DNA of 64,000 nt from CAIYZT01 sp947461435 (GCA_965284435.1 OZ260083.1:1550001-1614000), one strand, 5' to 3'. Shown: positions 52,740 through 61,805, counted from the first letter of the stretch. The notes: a model not told the origin generated them from the sequence alone. Program-made: numbers and translations.

Positions 52740-54503
52740 ATGGCCGATCCTACGGAAGAGCGGGCGAAATCCAAACGTGTGGGCGCCTTGCGCGGGCTGT
52801 GGCCGTTTATCCGCCCCTATAGCCCCATGGTGGTTTTGGCCCTTGTGGCGCTGGTTGTGACAGCCTCTGTCAGCTTGGTCATGCCGATGGCCGTGCGCCG
52901 CGTTGTCGACGGCTTTGGCACGGGGGATCTAAGCCTTCTGGATCAATATTTCGGCGCGGCCCTTGGGGTGGCTGTCTTGTTGGCCATCGGAACCGGGGTG
53001 CGCTATTATTTCGTCACGCGGCTGGGCGAGCGGGTGGTTGCCGATATCCGGCGTGCCCTGTTTGACCGCGCCGTCGGGATGAGCCCGGCCTATTTCGAAA
53101 AGCTGATGACAGGCGAGGTTTTAAGCCGCATCACCACCGATACCACCTTGATCCTGTCGGTCCTCGGATCCTCTGTGTCGGTGGCGCTGCGCAATGTGCT
53201 GATGCTGGTGGGCGGCCTTATTCTGTTGGCCCTGACGTCGTGGAAATTGACGGGTCTGGTTCTGCTGATCGTGCCGGCCATCATTGTTCCGATTGTGGTG
53301 CTGGGCCGCAAACTGCGCGAGCTGGGGCGCGAGAATCAGGATTGGATCGCCAATTCCTCGGGCAAGGCATCCGAGGCGCTGTCAGCGGTTCAAACCGTGC
53401 AGGCATTCACCCATGAGTCTTTGACGCGCGCCGATTTTGGCGATTTGACGGAAAAAAGTTTCATCAGTGCCCAAAAGCGGATTGGCACCCGATCGGCCAT
53501 GACCGTGATCGTCATCTTCTTGGCGTTTTCCGGCGTGGTTGGCGTGCTTTGGCTGGGCGCGCGCGATGTGCAGGCGGGGGTGATGTCGCCCGGATCCTTG
53601 GTGCAGTTCTTGATCTATGCCGTTATGGTCGCGGGGGCCGTCGGGGCGCTGTCGGAAATCTGGGGAGAGTTGCAGCGGGCAGCCGGCGCGACCGAACGGT
53701 TGGTGGAAATGCTGCAAGCCACCGACACTGTGCAAGATCCGCCAAAGCCGATCGCCTTGCCGCGCCCGATCCGCGGCGAGATCATTTTTCACGATGTCGC
53801 CTTCAACTATCCCTCGCGGCCGGGGCACCGCGCGCTGAATGGCATTTCAATGACCATTGCCCCCGGCGAGACGGTGGCCCTTGTCGGCCCGTCGGGGGCC
53901 GGGAAATCGACGATTTTGCAGCTTTTGATGCGGTTTTATGATCCGCAATCGGGCGCGATCACCTTTGACGGGGTCGATCTGCGCGACATGACCCGCGCCG
54001 ATTTTCGCAGCGCCATGGCCCTTGTCCCCCAAGATCCCGTGATCTTTGCCGCCTCGGCCCGCGAAAACATCCGCTTTGGCCGCCCCGAGGCCAGCGACGC
54101 CGAGGTGGAGGCCGCCGCCATGGCCGCCGCCGCGCATGATTTCATCACCGCCCTGCCCGAAGGATACACCACCTATCTGGGAGAGCGCGGCGTCATGCTG
54201 TCGGGCGGTCAAAAGCAGCGCATCGCCATCGCCCGCGCCATTTTGCGCGACGCCAAGGTGCTGCTGCTGGACGAGGCAACCAGCGCCCTGGACGCGGAAA
54301 GCGAACGCCTTGTGCAGGTTGCCGTGGAAAAGCTGGGGCAGGGGCGCACCTTGTTGGTGGTGGCGCACAGGTTGGCCACGGTCAAGAAAGCCGACAGGAT
54401 TGTGGTGTTTGATGGCGGGCGGATCATTGCCCAAGGCACGCATGAATCCTTGGTGGCCGAAGGCGGGCTTTATGCCCATTTAAGCGAACTTCAGTTCGTA
54501 TAG
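52740..54503 (+). CDS. ABC exporter, fused transmembrane and ATPase domains (ABCB/MsbA type)
   Basis: 587 residues. Six membrane spans in the first ~310 residues, starting PMVVLALVALVVTASVSLVM. The ATPase domain follows: Walker A GPSGAGKSTILQLL, signature LSGGQKQRIAIARAI, Walker B VLLLDEATSALDAES and switch His in VVAHRLATVKKAD. ATTRIBUTES such as VFDGGRIIAQGTHESL are typical. It forms a homodimer exporting lipids, peptides or drugs; the substrate cannot be read. It is divergent from the alpha/beta hydrolase gene with 140 bp between starts. Confidence 0.85.
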   Translation: MADPTEERAKSKRVGALRGLWPFIRPYSPMVVLALVALVVTASVSLVMPMAVRRVVDGFGTGDLSLLDQYFGAALGVAVLLAIGTGVRYYFVTRLGERVVADIRRALFDRAVGMSPAYFEKLMTGEVLSRITTDTTLILSVLGSSVSVALRNVLMLVGGLILLALTSWKLTGLVLLIVPAIIVPIVVLGRKLRELGRENQDWIANSSGKASEALSAVQTVQAFTHESLTRADFGDLTEKSFISAQKRIGTRSAMTVIVIFLAFSGVVGVLWLGARDVQAGVMSPGSLVQFLIYAVMVAGAVGALSEIWGELQRAAGATERLVEMLQATDTVQDPPKPIALPRPIRGEIIFHDVAFNYPSRPGHRALNGISMTIAPGETVALVGPSGAGKSTILQLLMRFYDPQSGAITFDGVDLRDMTRADFRSAMALVPQDPVIFAASARENIRFGRPEASDAEVEAAAMAAAAHDFITALPEGYTTYLGERGVMLSGGQKQRIAIARAILRDAKVLLLDEATSALDAESERLVQVAVEKLGQGRTLLVVAHRLATVKKADRIVVFDGGRIIAQGTHESLVAEGGLYAHLSELQFV

Positions 54504-54930
54504 TTTATCGCCACCATGAGAATTAACAAATTAGTCGTCCGATATCTTTACTCGGCGCATGCTTGCAACTATGTGGTGTATGTAGTAAAAAGTTGATGCA
54601 AGTTAGTGCGAAGCGCAAGGTCGTGCAAAGACACCAGAATCTTTGCCTCGTCGACCGCCCGATGGAAATAGCGCCCCCAAGCCTTTGACCCTTATTTCCA
54701 AGATTGCCCGCAAATTGGTGACGTTACCAATGACCAATGCTTTTGCTTTGGTCTGTGCGGCAATGATCAAAAAATCAATCTGAAACCACATTGGTGCGGA
54801 TTGGTATGACATGAACATGTCATTGATTAGAGGAAGCCAAGGATCAATCAATCGGATCAGGCGTAATCCAAGTCTTTTGGAAATCTAGGGTCGTATCCAG
54901 TGCGTTGATAAGAATTTAACGGGGACCACG
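54504..54930. other. 427-bp AT-rich leader region of the first response regulator
   Basis: Holds at least two 18-bp dyads: ATTGGT-N6-ACCAAT (54714-54731) and ATGACATGAACATGTCAT (54806-54823), the latter 107 bp before the ATG at 54931. A reading frame on the minus strand (54603-54851) has no recognisable features. Lower GC than flanking coding DNA. Confidence 0.55.
54806..54823 (+). promoter_or_regulatory. 18-bp palindrome upstream of the first response regulator
   Basis: ATGACATG-AA-CATGTCAT: perfect 8-bp arms around two bases. Size and symmetry suit a LuxR-type dimer. A related half TGACATGT occurs at about 55968 before the second regulator. Confidence 0.5.
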
Positions 54931-55647
54931 ATGACTGAAATCCTAAAACCTGTCTGGCCTCGGGCCGACTTTCCACAAAGAATGAAAGACGGCCTTGGCC
55001 ACCTTTTATTCGCGGATGACCACCTGTTGATTCAAGAAACCATGGCAATCGCCTTGGCGCAAAAGGGTTGGGCCAATACAGTATTGGCGCCTGATTTTCA
55101 GACCGCTTATGCCATTGCATCGGGGTCTGATGGTTTTGATGTGATCTTGCTGGATCTTAAAATGCCCGGCATGCACGGCATGGAAGGGGTGCGGTCCATG
55201 GTCGCCCTTCAAAAAGGGCCGGTCGCTGTGATTACCGGGTCACCCTATGGCGAACTTGTGGATGAGGTTATTCACGCGGGCGGATCGGGGATTTTGACCA
55301 AGAATACGAAAATCGGGGCCATGCCAACGATCTTGTCTGAAATTGCCCAAGGGGGGTTCTTTTGCAGCTCTCAGTTGCGCGTGAGTGAGAAGAAGCCGGA
55401 ATATGGCGTTTCCGCAAACCTTGCCGCTGTGGCAGAGTTGATCACGCAAGGCCTGACCGATCAGGAAATTTCCACCCGGCTTGCCAAACCCTTGTCGACC
55501 GTCAAAATGCAGGTTCGGCGCATTTTTCAGGTTCTGGACGTCAAGAACCGCACGCAAGCGGCCAATGCCTGGTATCGCCTGAAGGGCGGCGGGCACGGCC
55601 TTGTAGTCGCGAAACCAGCAGAACCCCTGCAAATCGCTGCTGAATAA
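54931..55647 (+). CDS. orphan response regulator, REC plus LuxR-type helix-turn-helix
   Basis: 238 residues. An N-terminal tail of ~23 residues precedes the receiver domain. The acid pair in LLFADDHLL, phospho-acceptor Asp in VILLDLKMPGMHG, Thr/Ser in AVITGSP and Lys in GILTKNTK are all present, so phosphorylation is possible. The C-terminal GerE/LuxR domain is AELITQGLTDQEISTRLAKP followed by STVKMQVRRIFQVLDVKNRT. No histidine kinase gene is near. A close paralogue lies 554 bp downstream. Long intergenic leaders with dyads suggest self- or cross-regulation. Targets unknown. Confidence 0.87.
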   Translation: MTEILKPVWPRADFPQRMKDGLGHLLFADDHLLIQETMAIALAQKGWANTVLAPDFQTAYAIASGSDGFDVILLDLKMPGMHGMEGVRSMVALQKGPVAVITGSPYGELVDEVIHAGGSGILTKNTKIGAMPTILSEIAQGGFFCSSQLRVSEKKPEYGVSANLAAVAELITQGLTDQEISTRLAKPLSTVKMQVRRIFQVLDVKNRTQAANAWYRLKGGGHGLVVAKPAEPLQIAAE

Positions 55648-56201
55648 TTCGGGTTCGCGCCGATCTGAAACACGTCCATGTCAGGGTTTCGCCTGATGTG
55701 GGCGTGCGGCGCAATCTAACGCACGAGATTTAAAAGCATTTGTTTGCCATAAAGTGATCAATCGTGCATAATGACTTTAGGCGTTTATACCTTTTCCTGT
55801 GCCGGCTGCAATTCCGATAGCAGGCTCTACCCGACAGGGTTTTCCGGTATCCAGCCGATCCATCACGATATGCCAAAGAACCTTTCAAGTCTGAAGTCAT
55901 TTCGACAATAGTCTTCACCACGTTTTGGATTATTTTGTGCCAAAGTTGTCAAAGATTGGCACCTGACATGTGCTCTGGAGCGTTTTGCTTTGTGAGCCGA
56001 TCAGCAGAACGCCCCAATCTGGTTCAACCGCAGGGTACGAACTTTTTCGTGACGCGCGGTTTTAAGATGGCAGCTCCACTCTGCGTAAATCCTGAATCCG
56101 CTTTTGATGTCATTTGGCCCTGCCAAATTCATCGTGAAAGTCCCATGCGCAATTCTGCGCATGTTTGTGTTTGTACGTCTGTAAAAGCGGGGAATTAATT
56201 C
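55648..56201. other. 554-bp AT-rich intergenic region between the two response regulators
   Basis: Contains a 20-bp dyad (56144-56163) and a 17-bp dyad TTGGC-CCT-GCCAA inside ATTTGGC/GCCAAAT (56112-56128), both in the last 100 bp before the second gene. The rest has no recognisable gene. It may encode a small RNA or a long leader; no defined structure was found. Confidence 0.5.
56144..56163 (+). promoter_or_regulatory. 20-bp palindrome upstream of the second response regulator
   Basis: CATGCGCAATTCTGCGCATG: perfect 8-bp arms and a 4-base centre, 38 bp before the ATG at 56202. The length matches lux-box-type operators of LuxR-family dimers, although the base pattern does not match the classical lux box. 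Confidence 0.5.
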
Positions 56202-56906
56202 ATGCGTAAAGAAACCTCGGGTTCGATACCCGGGCCAATACCGCCGGGCACAACCAGCGGGCCCAAACGGCTTTTGCTTGCTGATGATCATCAATTGGTT
56301 GCAGAAACGATTTCCCATTCCCTTTCACAACAGGGTTGGACAGATATCATTTTGGCCCAAGACTTTGACAGCGCCTATGACATCGCGGCCCGGTCGGATG
56401 CTTTTGATGTAATCCTGTTGGATCTTTACATGCCCGGAATGCAGGGTATGGCCAGCCTTCGGGCCATGATTGCGCTGCACAAGGGGCCGGTGGCTGTGAT
56501 CACCGGCGCGCCCTATGCCGAACTGATGGACGAGGTCTTGCACGTTGGCGGCGGCGGCGTTTTGACGAAAGGCACCAAAATCGGCGCCTTGCCGATGATC
56601 TTGCAAGAAATAGCCTCGGGTGGTTTCTTTTGCAGCGCCGATTTGTTGCACAGCCCGCCAAAGCCATTTTACGGGCTGTCGCCGTCTTTGATTCAGGTGG
56701 CCGATCTGATCGTTGAAGGGCTGACCGATCCTGAAATTGCCCTGCAACTGGGCAAGCCTGCGACGACCATCAAGATGCAGATCCGGCGGATTTTCCATCT
56801 GCTTGATGTCAAGAACCGCACCCAAGCCGCGACGGTCTGGCACGTGGCGCGCGGCGGCCGTCGATCGGGGGCTCAGACCTCGACGGGCGGAACCCCGGCG
56901 CCCTGA
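56202..56906 (+). CDS. orphan response regulator, REC plus LuxR-type helix-turn-helix (paralogue)
   Basis: 234 residues, starting with a Pro/Gly-rich stretch (SIPGPIPPGTTSGPK), then LLLADDHQLV, phospho-acceptor Asp in VILLDLYMPGMQG, AVITGAP and VLTKGTK. The helix-turn-helix is VEGLTDPEIALQLGKP then TTIKMQIRRIFHLLDVKNRT. It is clearly a duplication of the gene at 54931, sharing most residues in both domains. The tail after the HTH differs (ARGGRRSGAQTSTGG), and the gene ends with a Pro-rich end. No kinase partner is visible. Confidence 0.87.
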   Translation: MRKETSGSIPGPIPPGTTSGPKRLLLADDHQLVAETISHSLSQQGWTDIILAQDFDSAYDIAARSDAFDVILLDLYMPGMQGMASLRAMIALHKGPVAVITGAPYAELMDEVLHVGGGGVLTKGTKIGALPMILQEIASGGFFCSADLLHSPPKPFYGLSPSLIQVADLIVEGLTDPEIALQLGKPATTIKMQIRRIFHLLDVKNRTQAATVWHVARGGRRSGAQTSTGGTPAP

Positions 56907-57184
56907 TGGCCGTTTTTCGGGCCCCTGTCGACGGGTGGCCCGGGATGTATTCTTTCGGTTAGGTTTTCGATCTGACGGAATACATTAAAATATACCTAAG
57001 GCGCAAAAAATCCCCAATGAACCATTCCCTGCGCCTTCCGAACCCTTGGTGTTCGGAAGGCTATAGCGGATTGTTAAGACATAATTACGGTTAACACGGC
57101 GTTCCCGCGCCAGCGCCAGAAAACACTGCGGCACCGGACACATTCGATGCGGCCAATGAGATAAAAAAAGTTGAGGCGATGATC
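56907..57184. other. 278-bp intergenic region with hairpins
   Basis: CCTTCCGAAC (57034-57043) and GTTCGGAAGG (57051-57060) are perfect 10-bp arms with a 7-base loop, probably a terminator or RNA hairpin. TGTATTC / GAATACA arms (about 56946-56987) form another dyad. An AT-rich stretch near 57060-57110 could carry the promoter of the next gene. Confidence 0.45.
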
Positions 57185-57805
57185 ATGAAGGCATCTTCCA
57201 GTCATTTCGGACCTTTAGCTTGGGCACATGCGGCCATGGCGCAGGTTTTTGGGCTGATCGCAGGGGAGCAATCCTTGCGGGCTGCCACCGCGCCGCGCCC
57301 CTTGGTGCAGAACGACTCGGTTAACAGATTGTTCCGTGAACTTGCCGATCGCGAACGTCTTGAGGCGGGATGGGCCGTGGCCGAGGCGGCCTATCTGACC
57401 TTTGCCCTCGTGGCGGCAGGCCCAGATGCCCGCCCCTCACCGCTTGCCCTTGCGGTGAAAGCGGCCGGCGTGCCGATGAGCGGGACACAAGATCTGACCC
57501 GGGCCTTGGAAGATCAGGTCTGGTCGGCGCGGGACGACAGTCTGCTGATCGTCGATATTGACAGCTTTGGCGGCCCCACAAAGGTTGTCGGCCCGCTGAT
57601 GGCGTTTCGCAGGGCGAACCCGGCGGTTGCTGTTATCTTGATCTCGGAAGAGTTCAGCGGCAATGATCTTGGCACCCACCGTCTGGCCATTTGCGATGCC
57701 AGCGTGATGCGCAGTGCCAGCAGCTCTTATGCGGGGCTTGCCTTGCGGGCCGCGCGGCAGAACAATGACCAATGGCGTGCGGCTTTTCTATCTGACGCTG
57801 CGTAG
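57185..57805 (+). CDS. unrecognised protein, possibly with a degenerate receiver domain
   Basis: 206 residues from the ATG at 57185 (GAGG eight bases upstream); an ATG two codons earlier is too close to that site. The first ~90 residues are helical. From about residue 115 the pattern LLIVDIDSFGGPTKVVGPLM, FRRANPAVAVILISEEF and ICDASVMRSASSSYAGLAL resembles alternating beta-alpha units of a receiver domain. The phospho-acceptor position appears as Asp (VDIDSF) but the other conserved acids and the Lys are missing. Its position next to the response-regulator pair suggests a linked role. I do not recognise the family; the receiver reading is inference. Confidence 0.55.
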   Translation: MKASSSHFGPLAWAHAAMAQVFGLIAGEQSLRAATAPRPLVQNDSVNRLFRELADRERLEAGWAVAEAAYLTFALVAAGPDARPSPLALAVKAAGVPMSGTQDLTRALEDQVWSARDDSLLIVDIDSFGGPTKVVGPLMAFRRANPAVAVILISEEFSGNDLGTHRLAICDASVMRSASSSYAGLALRAARQNNDQWRAAFLSDAA

Positions 57806-57901
57806 AACCTCTGATTTTCGCTTCCCACATCGGGCATTTTTCGTGCCATATTGACCAAAAGGCCAGTCAAAGGCCTGAACACAGGTCACGGGGAGGTGGC
57901 G

Positions 57902-59803
57902 ATGGGGAGTTTTCAGTCATTGGCGGATGTCCGCGCGATGGAGGCAGAAATGCCCTTTGCCGCGCGCGATCTGCCCAAATCCATTCACAGTTTTCTGGCG
58001 CGCACGCGGGCCGCGCACGGCACGCGCCCCGCGATCACCTATCAGCTTTTGTCAGACCCCCAGTCCAAATCAGAAACCTTGACGTGGAACGCCCTTTTCG
58101 CGCGGGTCACGCAAGCGGCGAACCTGTTTCGCAAGCTGGGCATCGGCGAGACGGATGTTGTGGCCTATGTGCTGCCCAACACGATGGAGACGGCGGTCAC
58201 CCTTTTGGGCGGGGCCGTGGCCGGGATCGTGAACCCCATCAACCCCCTTTTGGAACCCGAACAGATCAGCGCGATTCTGCGCGAGACCGGGGCCAAGGTG
58301 GTCGTCACCCTAAGGGCCTTTCCCAAAACCGACCTGCCGCAAAAGGTGGCCGAGGCCGTGCGCCATGCCCCGGCGGTGAAAACCGTGATCGAGGTGGATC
58401 TGGTGCGGTCTTTGGGCGGCCTTAAACGCTTTATCGCGCCGTTGCTGCGGCCCAAAAATCCTGCGGTGCATTCGGCCAATGTGCTGGATTTCGCCCGTGA
58501 GTGCGACCGGATGCCCGCCGATGCCCTGACCTTTGCCGACAGCCAGAGCGACCGGGTGGCCGCCTATTTTCACACGGGCGGGACCACCGGCATGCCGAAA
58601 GTCGCCCAGCACCGGGTATCGGGAATGATCTACAATGGCTGGCTGGGGGCCAAGCTGATGTTTCGCGAAACCGATGTGATCTTGTGCCCGTTGCCCCTGT
58701 TCCACGTTTTTGCGGCCTATCCGGTTTTGATGTCGGTCATCGCATCGGGGGCGCATGTGCATTTTCCAACCCCCGCCGGTTATCGCGGGGAAGGGGTGTT
58801 CGACAACCTGTGGAAGCTGGTGGCCCGCTGGAAGGTGACCTATCTGATCACGGTGCCTACCGCCCTGTCCGCCCTGATGCAGCGCCCGATTGATGCCGAT
58901 GTCAGCACGCTGCGGGGGGCCTTTTCGGGATCTGCGCCGCTGCCGCTGGAACTTTACGCCCGGTTTGAAAAGGCCACGGGCGTTCAGATCATCGAAGGCT
59001 ATGGCATGACCGAGGCGACCTGCCTTGTGTCGATCAACCCGCCGGACGGAAACAAGAAAATCGGCTCCGTCGGCTTGCCGTTTCCCTATACCGATGTTCG
59101 CATCTTGATCGCGAACGGGCAGGGGGGCTGGCGTGATTGCGCCGTGGATGAAGTTGGCGAAATTTGCCTGACCAATCCCGGCGTCTTTACCGGGCAAACC
59201 TATACCGAGGCGGACAAGAACAAGGGCCTCTTTGCCGATGACGCCTATCTGCGTACCGGCGATCTGGGGCGTCTGGACGGCGATGGATATCTGTATATCA
59301 CAGGCCGCGCCAAGGATCTGATCATCCGCGGCGGGCACAATATCGATCCGGCGATCATCGAAGAGGCGCTGATGGGGCACCCCGCGATTGCCTTTGTCGG
59401 TGCGATTGGTCAACCCGATGCCCATGCGGGCGAACTGCCCTGCGCCTATGTTGAATTGGTCAAAGGCAAAACCGTCACGCCTGAGGAGCTTTTGGCTTAT
59501 TCCAACGCGCATATTCACGAACGCGCGGCGCAGCCCAAGTATATCGAAGTGCTGAATGAACTGCCCAAGACCGCCGTCGGAAAGGTGTTCAAGCCCGACC
59601 TGCGCAAGCGGGCGATCATCCGAACCTATGACGCTGCGTTGGGTGCGGCAAAGATCCCCGCGCGGGTGGCAGAGGTGACCGATGATAAAAAGCGGGGGCT
59701 GGTGGCCCGGCTGGAACGATCGTCGCCCGTCACGGATGCGCAAGTTCAAGAAGTTCTCGGCCAGTTTTCACAAGCCTGGGAATGGTCCAGCCCAAAATCG
59801 TAG
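57902..59803 (+). CDS. acyl-CoA synthetase (AMP-forming)
   Basis: 633 residues from the ATG at 57902, with GGGGAGG upstream; the earlier in-frame start lacks a site. ANL-superfamily motifs: AYFHTGGTTGMPKVAQH (P-loop), then IEGYGMTEATCLVSINPP (A5), YLRTGDLGRLDGDGYLYITG (A7/A8) and the C-terminal Lys in ELPKTAVGKVFKPDLR. Fatty or aromatic acids are converted to acyl-CoA. Members of this length (about 630) in Rhodobacteraceae are usually annotated as fatty-acyl-CoA synthetases; the chain length is not known. It stands alone. Confidence 0.88.
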   Translation: MGSFQSLADVRAMEAEMPFAARDLPKSIHSFLARTRAAHGTRPAITYQLLSDPQSKSETLTWNALFARVTQAANLFRKLGIGETDVVAYVLPNTMETAVTLLGGAVAGIVNPINPLLEPEQISAILRETGAKVVVTLRAFPKTDLPQKVAEAVRHAPAVKTVIEVDLVRSLGGLKRFIAPLLRPKNPAVHSANVLDFARECDRMPADALTFADSQSDRVAAYFHTGGTTGMPKVAQHRVSGMIYNGWLGAKLMFRETDVILCPLPLFHVFAAYPVLMSVIASGAHVHFPTPAGYRGEGVFDNLWKLVARWKVTYLITVPTALSALMQRPIDADVSTLRGAFSGSAPLPLELYARFEKATGVQIIEGYGMTEATCLVSINPPDGNKKIGSVGLPFPYTDVRILIANGQGGWRDCAVDEVGEICLTNPGVFTGQTYTEADKNKGLFADDAYLRTGDLGRLDGDGYLYITGRAKDLIIRGGHNIDPAIIEEALMGHPAIAFVGAIGQPDAHAGELPCAYVELVKGKTVTPEELLAYSNAHIHERAAQPKYIEVLNELPKTAVGKVFKPDLRKRAIIRTYDAALGAAKIPARVAEVTDDKKRGLVARLERSSPVTDAQVQEVLGQFSQAWEWSSPKS

Positions 59804-59910
59804 CCGCCAAACGCGGGGCATAGCTTGTGCCCGGCGCGCAATATTTTTCTTGGCGAATTGGGCAGGTTCGCGCAATCTGTGCCTATTCATTGATGTTTTT
59901 GGAGGAAATC

Positions 59911-60438
59911 ATGTCCTTGGCACGGTTTGGTTGGTCTGGTGTAACCGTGGCATTTTTCGCCACAATGGGGTTTGCCGAAACAAGTTCGTCGAGCCTTTAC
60001 AGCTATAAGCATTGGGAAGTGGAATTTGTCACCTTTGATGACGGATCCGTCGCCTGTCTGGCCGAAGTGGACGCCACCACCGACAGCTTTACGCTTTGGG
60101 TCTATCCTGACACTTCTGTTCGGTTGCAGTTTTATTCCACCTCATGGGATTTTGGTGATACGGGCGAAACCGCAAATCTGGGCGTTCAGATCGACCGCCG
60201 TGAAGGTTGGACGCTGAACGAGGCGGAGCTTTATCTGAATTCTGTGCTGTTCACCTTGCCCGACAATGACGTTGCGGTGGATTTTCTGTTGGAAGTGGCC
60301 CAAGGAAACCGGCTTTTCCTGCGCTCTGACACGGGCGAAGATGTGATGAACTATTCGCTCTCGGGATCAAAGGCATCGATGAATGCCTTGATTGAATGTG
60401 CCAATACCATCAGTGCCGACGGCAATCCATTCAATTGA
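59911..60438 (+). CDS. secreted protein of unknown function
   Basis: 175 residues from the ATG at 59911, preceded by GGAGGAAATC. Signal peptide SLARFGWSGVTVAFFATMGFA, cut before ETSSSS. The mature part is acidic, rich in Asp, Thr and aromatic residues (WEVEFVTFDDGSVACLAEVD, WTLNEAELYL) with two Cys (VACLAE, LIECAN) that may be bonded. I do not recognise the family, although the layout resembles small invasion-associated or IalB-like periplasmic proteins. It converges on dtd with 3 bp between stops. Confidence 0.6.
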   Translation: MSLARFGWSGVTVAFFATMGFAETSSSSLYSYKHWEVEFVTFDDGSVACLAEVDATTDSFTLWVYPDTSVRLQFYSTSWDFGDTGETANLGVQIDRREGWTLNEAELYLNSVLFTLPDNDVAVDFLLEVAQGNRLFLRSDTGEDVMNYSLSGSKASMNALIECANTISADGNPFN

Positions 60439-60441
60439 CCT

Positions 60442-60885
60442 TCAAAGATGGTCGGTGTCCATCCAGATGGTCACCGGCCCATCGTTATTCAGCGAGACAT
60501 CCATATCGGCCCCGAAGACACCATTTGCTGTTGCAATCCCTTCGGCGGCAATGCGGCTGGTGAAATAGTCATAAAGCGTGCGGCCCAGATCGGGGGATGC
60601 GGCATAGGAAAATCCGGGCCTGTTGCCCCGCAAATCCGCCGCCAAGGTAAACTGGCTGACGATCAAGGCGCTGCCGCCCCTGTCCTTGATCGACAGGTTC
60701 ATCTTTCCGGCATCGTCCTTGAACACGCGAAGCTTGGCTATCTTGGCGGCCAGCTTGTCGGCCTGCACTTCGGTATCGCCCTGCATGGCGCAGATCAGAA
60801 TCAAAAAGCCCGCACCGATTTCGCCGGTCACCTGCCCGTCAACGTGAACCTGCGCGCGCGACACGCGTTGCAGCAGCGCCCTCAA
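60442..60885 (-). CDS. dtd: D-aminoacyl-tRNA deacylase
   Basis: 147 residues, the standard length. The conserved N-terminal MRALLQRVSRAQVHVDG, the substrate-binding SQFTLAADLRGNRPGF and the active-site NNDGPVTIWMDT (Gly-cisPro type) are all present. It removes D-amino acids and Gly from mischarged tRNA. The start overlaps the stop of the PfkB kinase gene (ATGA), giving translational coupling. Confidence 0.95.
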   Translation of the reverse strand: MRALLQRVSRAQVHVDGQVTGEIGAGFLILICAMQGDTEVQADKLAAKIAKLRVFKDDAGKMNLSIKDRGGSALIVSQFTLAADLRGNRPGFSYAASPDLGRTLYDYFTSRIAAEGIATANGVFGADMDVSLNNDGPVTIWMDTDHL

Positions 60886-61805
60886 AGTTCGGCGCGCCAG
60901 GGGGGGTTGGCCCCGGCGCGCGAAACGGTGATCGCCGCCGCGCGCGTGCCCAAGGTCAGCGCGGCATCCAGTTCGGCATCACTGACCGCAGCGATGCGGC
61001 TTTTGGTCAACGCCCCAGCCTCGTACAAGGCGCACAGCGCGCCTGCGTTGAATGTATCGCCCGCGCCCACGGTATCTGCCACGACAACACTTTGGGCGGC
61101 GACAAACCGGTTCTGCGTCGCGGTGATGGCGCGCGCGCCCGCGGCCCCTTCGGTGATGAACACGATCTTGGGACCGCGCGTCAGGATCTGCTTGGCCAGC
61201 GCCACGACATCGCCCGCGCCCATCAGCCAATGCAGGTCTTCGTCAGAGAGTTTCACGATATCCGCGCGGGCGATCATCGACTCGATCCGGGCGCGGTACG
61301 GGGTCTCTTTTCCGGCAATAAAGCCAAGGCGGATATTGGGATCGATCATCGTCACGCGCTGCGCGGCTTCGCGGGCTTGCAGCGCGGCATAGGTGCTGGC
61401 CGCCGGATCGTTGACCAGCGATATGCCCCCAAAGAACAAGGCATCCACCTGCGCGGGCAGCACGGGAAGCTGATCTTGCGTCAGCAACAGACCGGCCGTG
61501 TTTTCGTCATAAAACGCATAGGTCGCCTGCCCATCCACCAGTTTCACAAAGGCCACGGTTGTGGGCCGGGCAGAACGGGCGCAAAACCCTGTATCCACGC
61601 CAGAGCTTTCCAGCGTGTCGGCCAAAATTTCGCCCAACATATCGGTCGAAATGCCCGAAAAGAAGGCGGCGGGGCCCCCAAGCCGACCCAAGGCGATGGC
61701 TGTGTTGAAGACTGCGCCGCCGGCATAGGGGGCAAAAGCCCGCTCTCCCTCGGTCGAGGTGCGCGGCAGCATGTCGATCAGTGCTTCACCACAACTCAGA
61801 ATCAT
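60882..61805 (-). CDS. PfkB-family carbohydrate kinase, fructokinase-like
   Basis: 307 residues from the ATG at 61805 (MILSCGEALIDMLP), preceded by GGAGA. The N-terminal PfkB pattern GGAVFNTAIALGRLGG binds the sugar. The ATP-binding and catalytic motif DTVGAGDTFNAGALCAL carries the base Asp. The GEALIDMLP start is typical of fructokinases. It could phosphorylate fructose made by SmoS and MtlK, though those genes are 28 kb away and on the other strand. Overlaps dtd by four bases. Confidence 0.85.
   Translation of the reverse strand: MILSCGEALIDMLPRTSTEGERAFAPYAGGAVFNTAIALGRLGGPAAFFSGISTDMLGEILADTLESSGVDTGFCARSARPTTVAFVKLVDGQATYAFYDENTAGLLLTQDQLPVLPAQVDALFFGGISLVNDPAASTYAALQAREAAQRVTMIDPNIRLGFIAGKETPYRARIESMIARADIVKLSDEDLHWLMGAGDVVALAKQILTRGPKIVFITEGAAGARAITATQNRFVAAQSVVVADTVGAGDTFNAGALCALYEAGALTKSRIAAVSDAELDAALTLGTRAAAITVSRAGANPPWRAEL

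Noticed and set aside
54603..54851. An 82-residue minus-strand frame in the leader of the first response regulator
   Set aside because: No ribosome site or signal, and it covers the two dyads; more likely non-coding.
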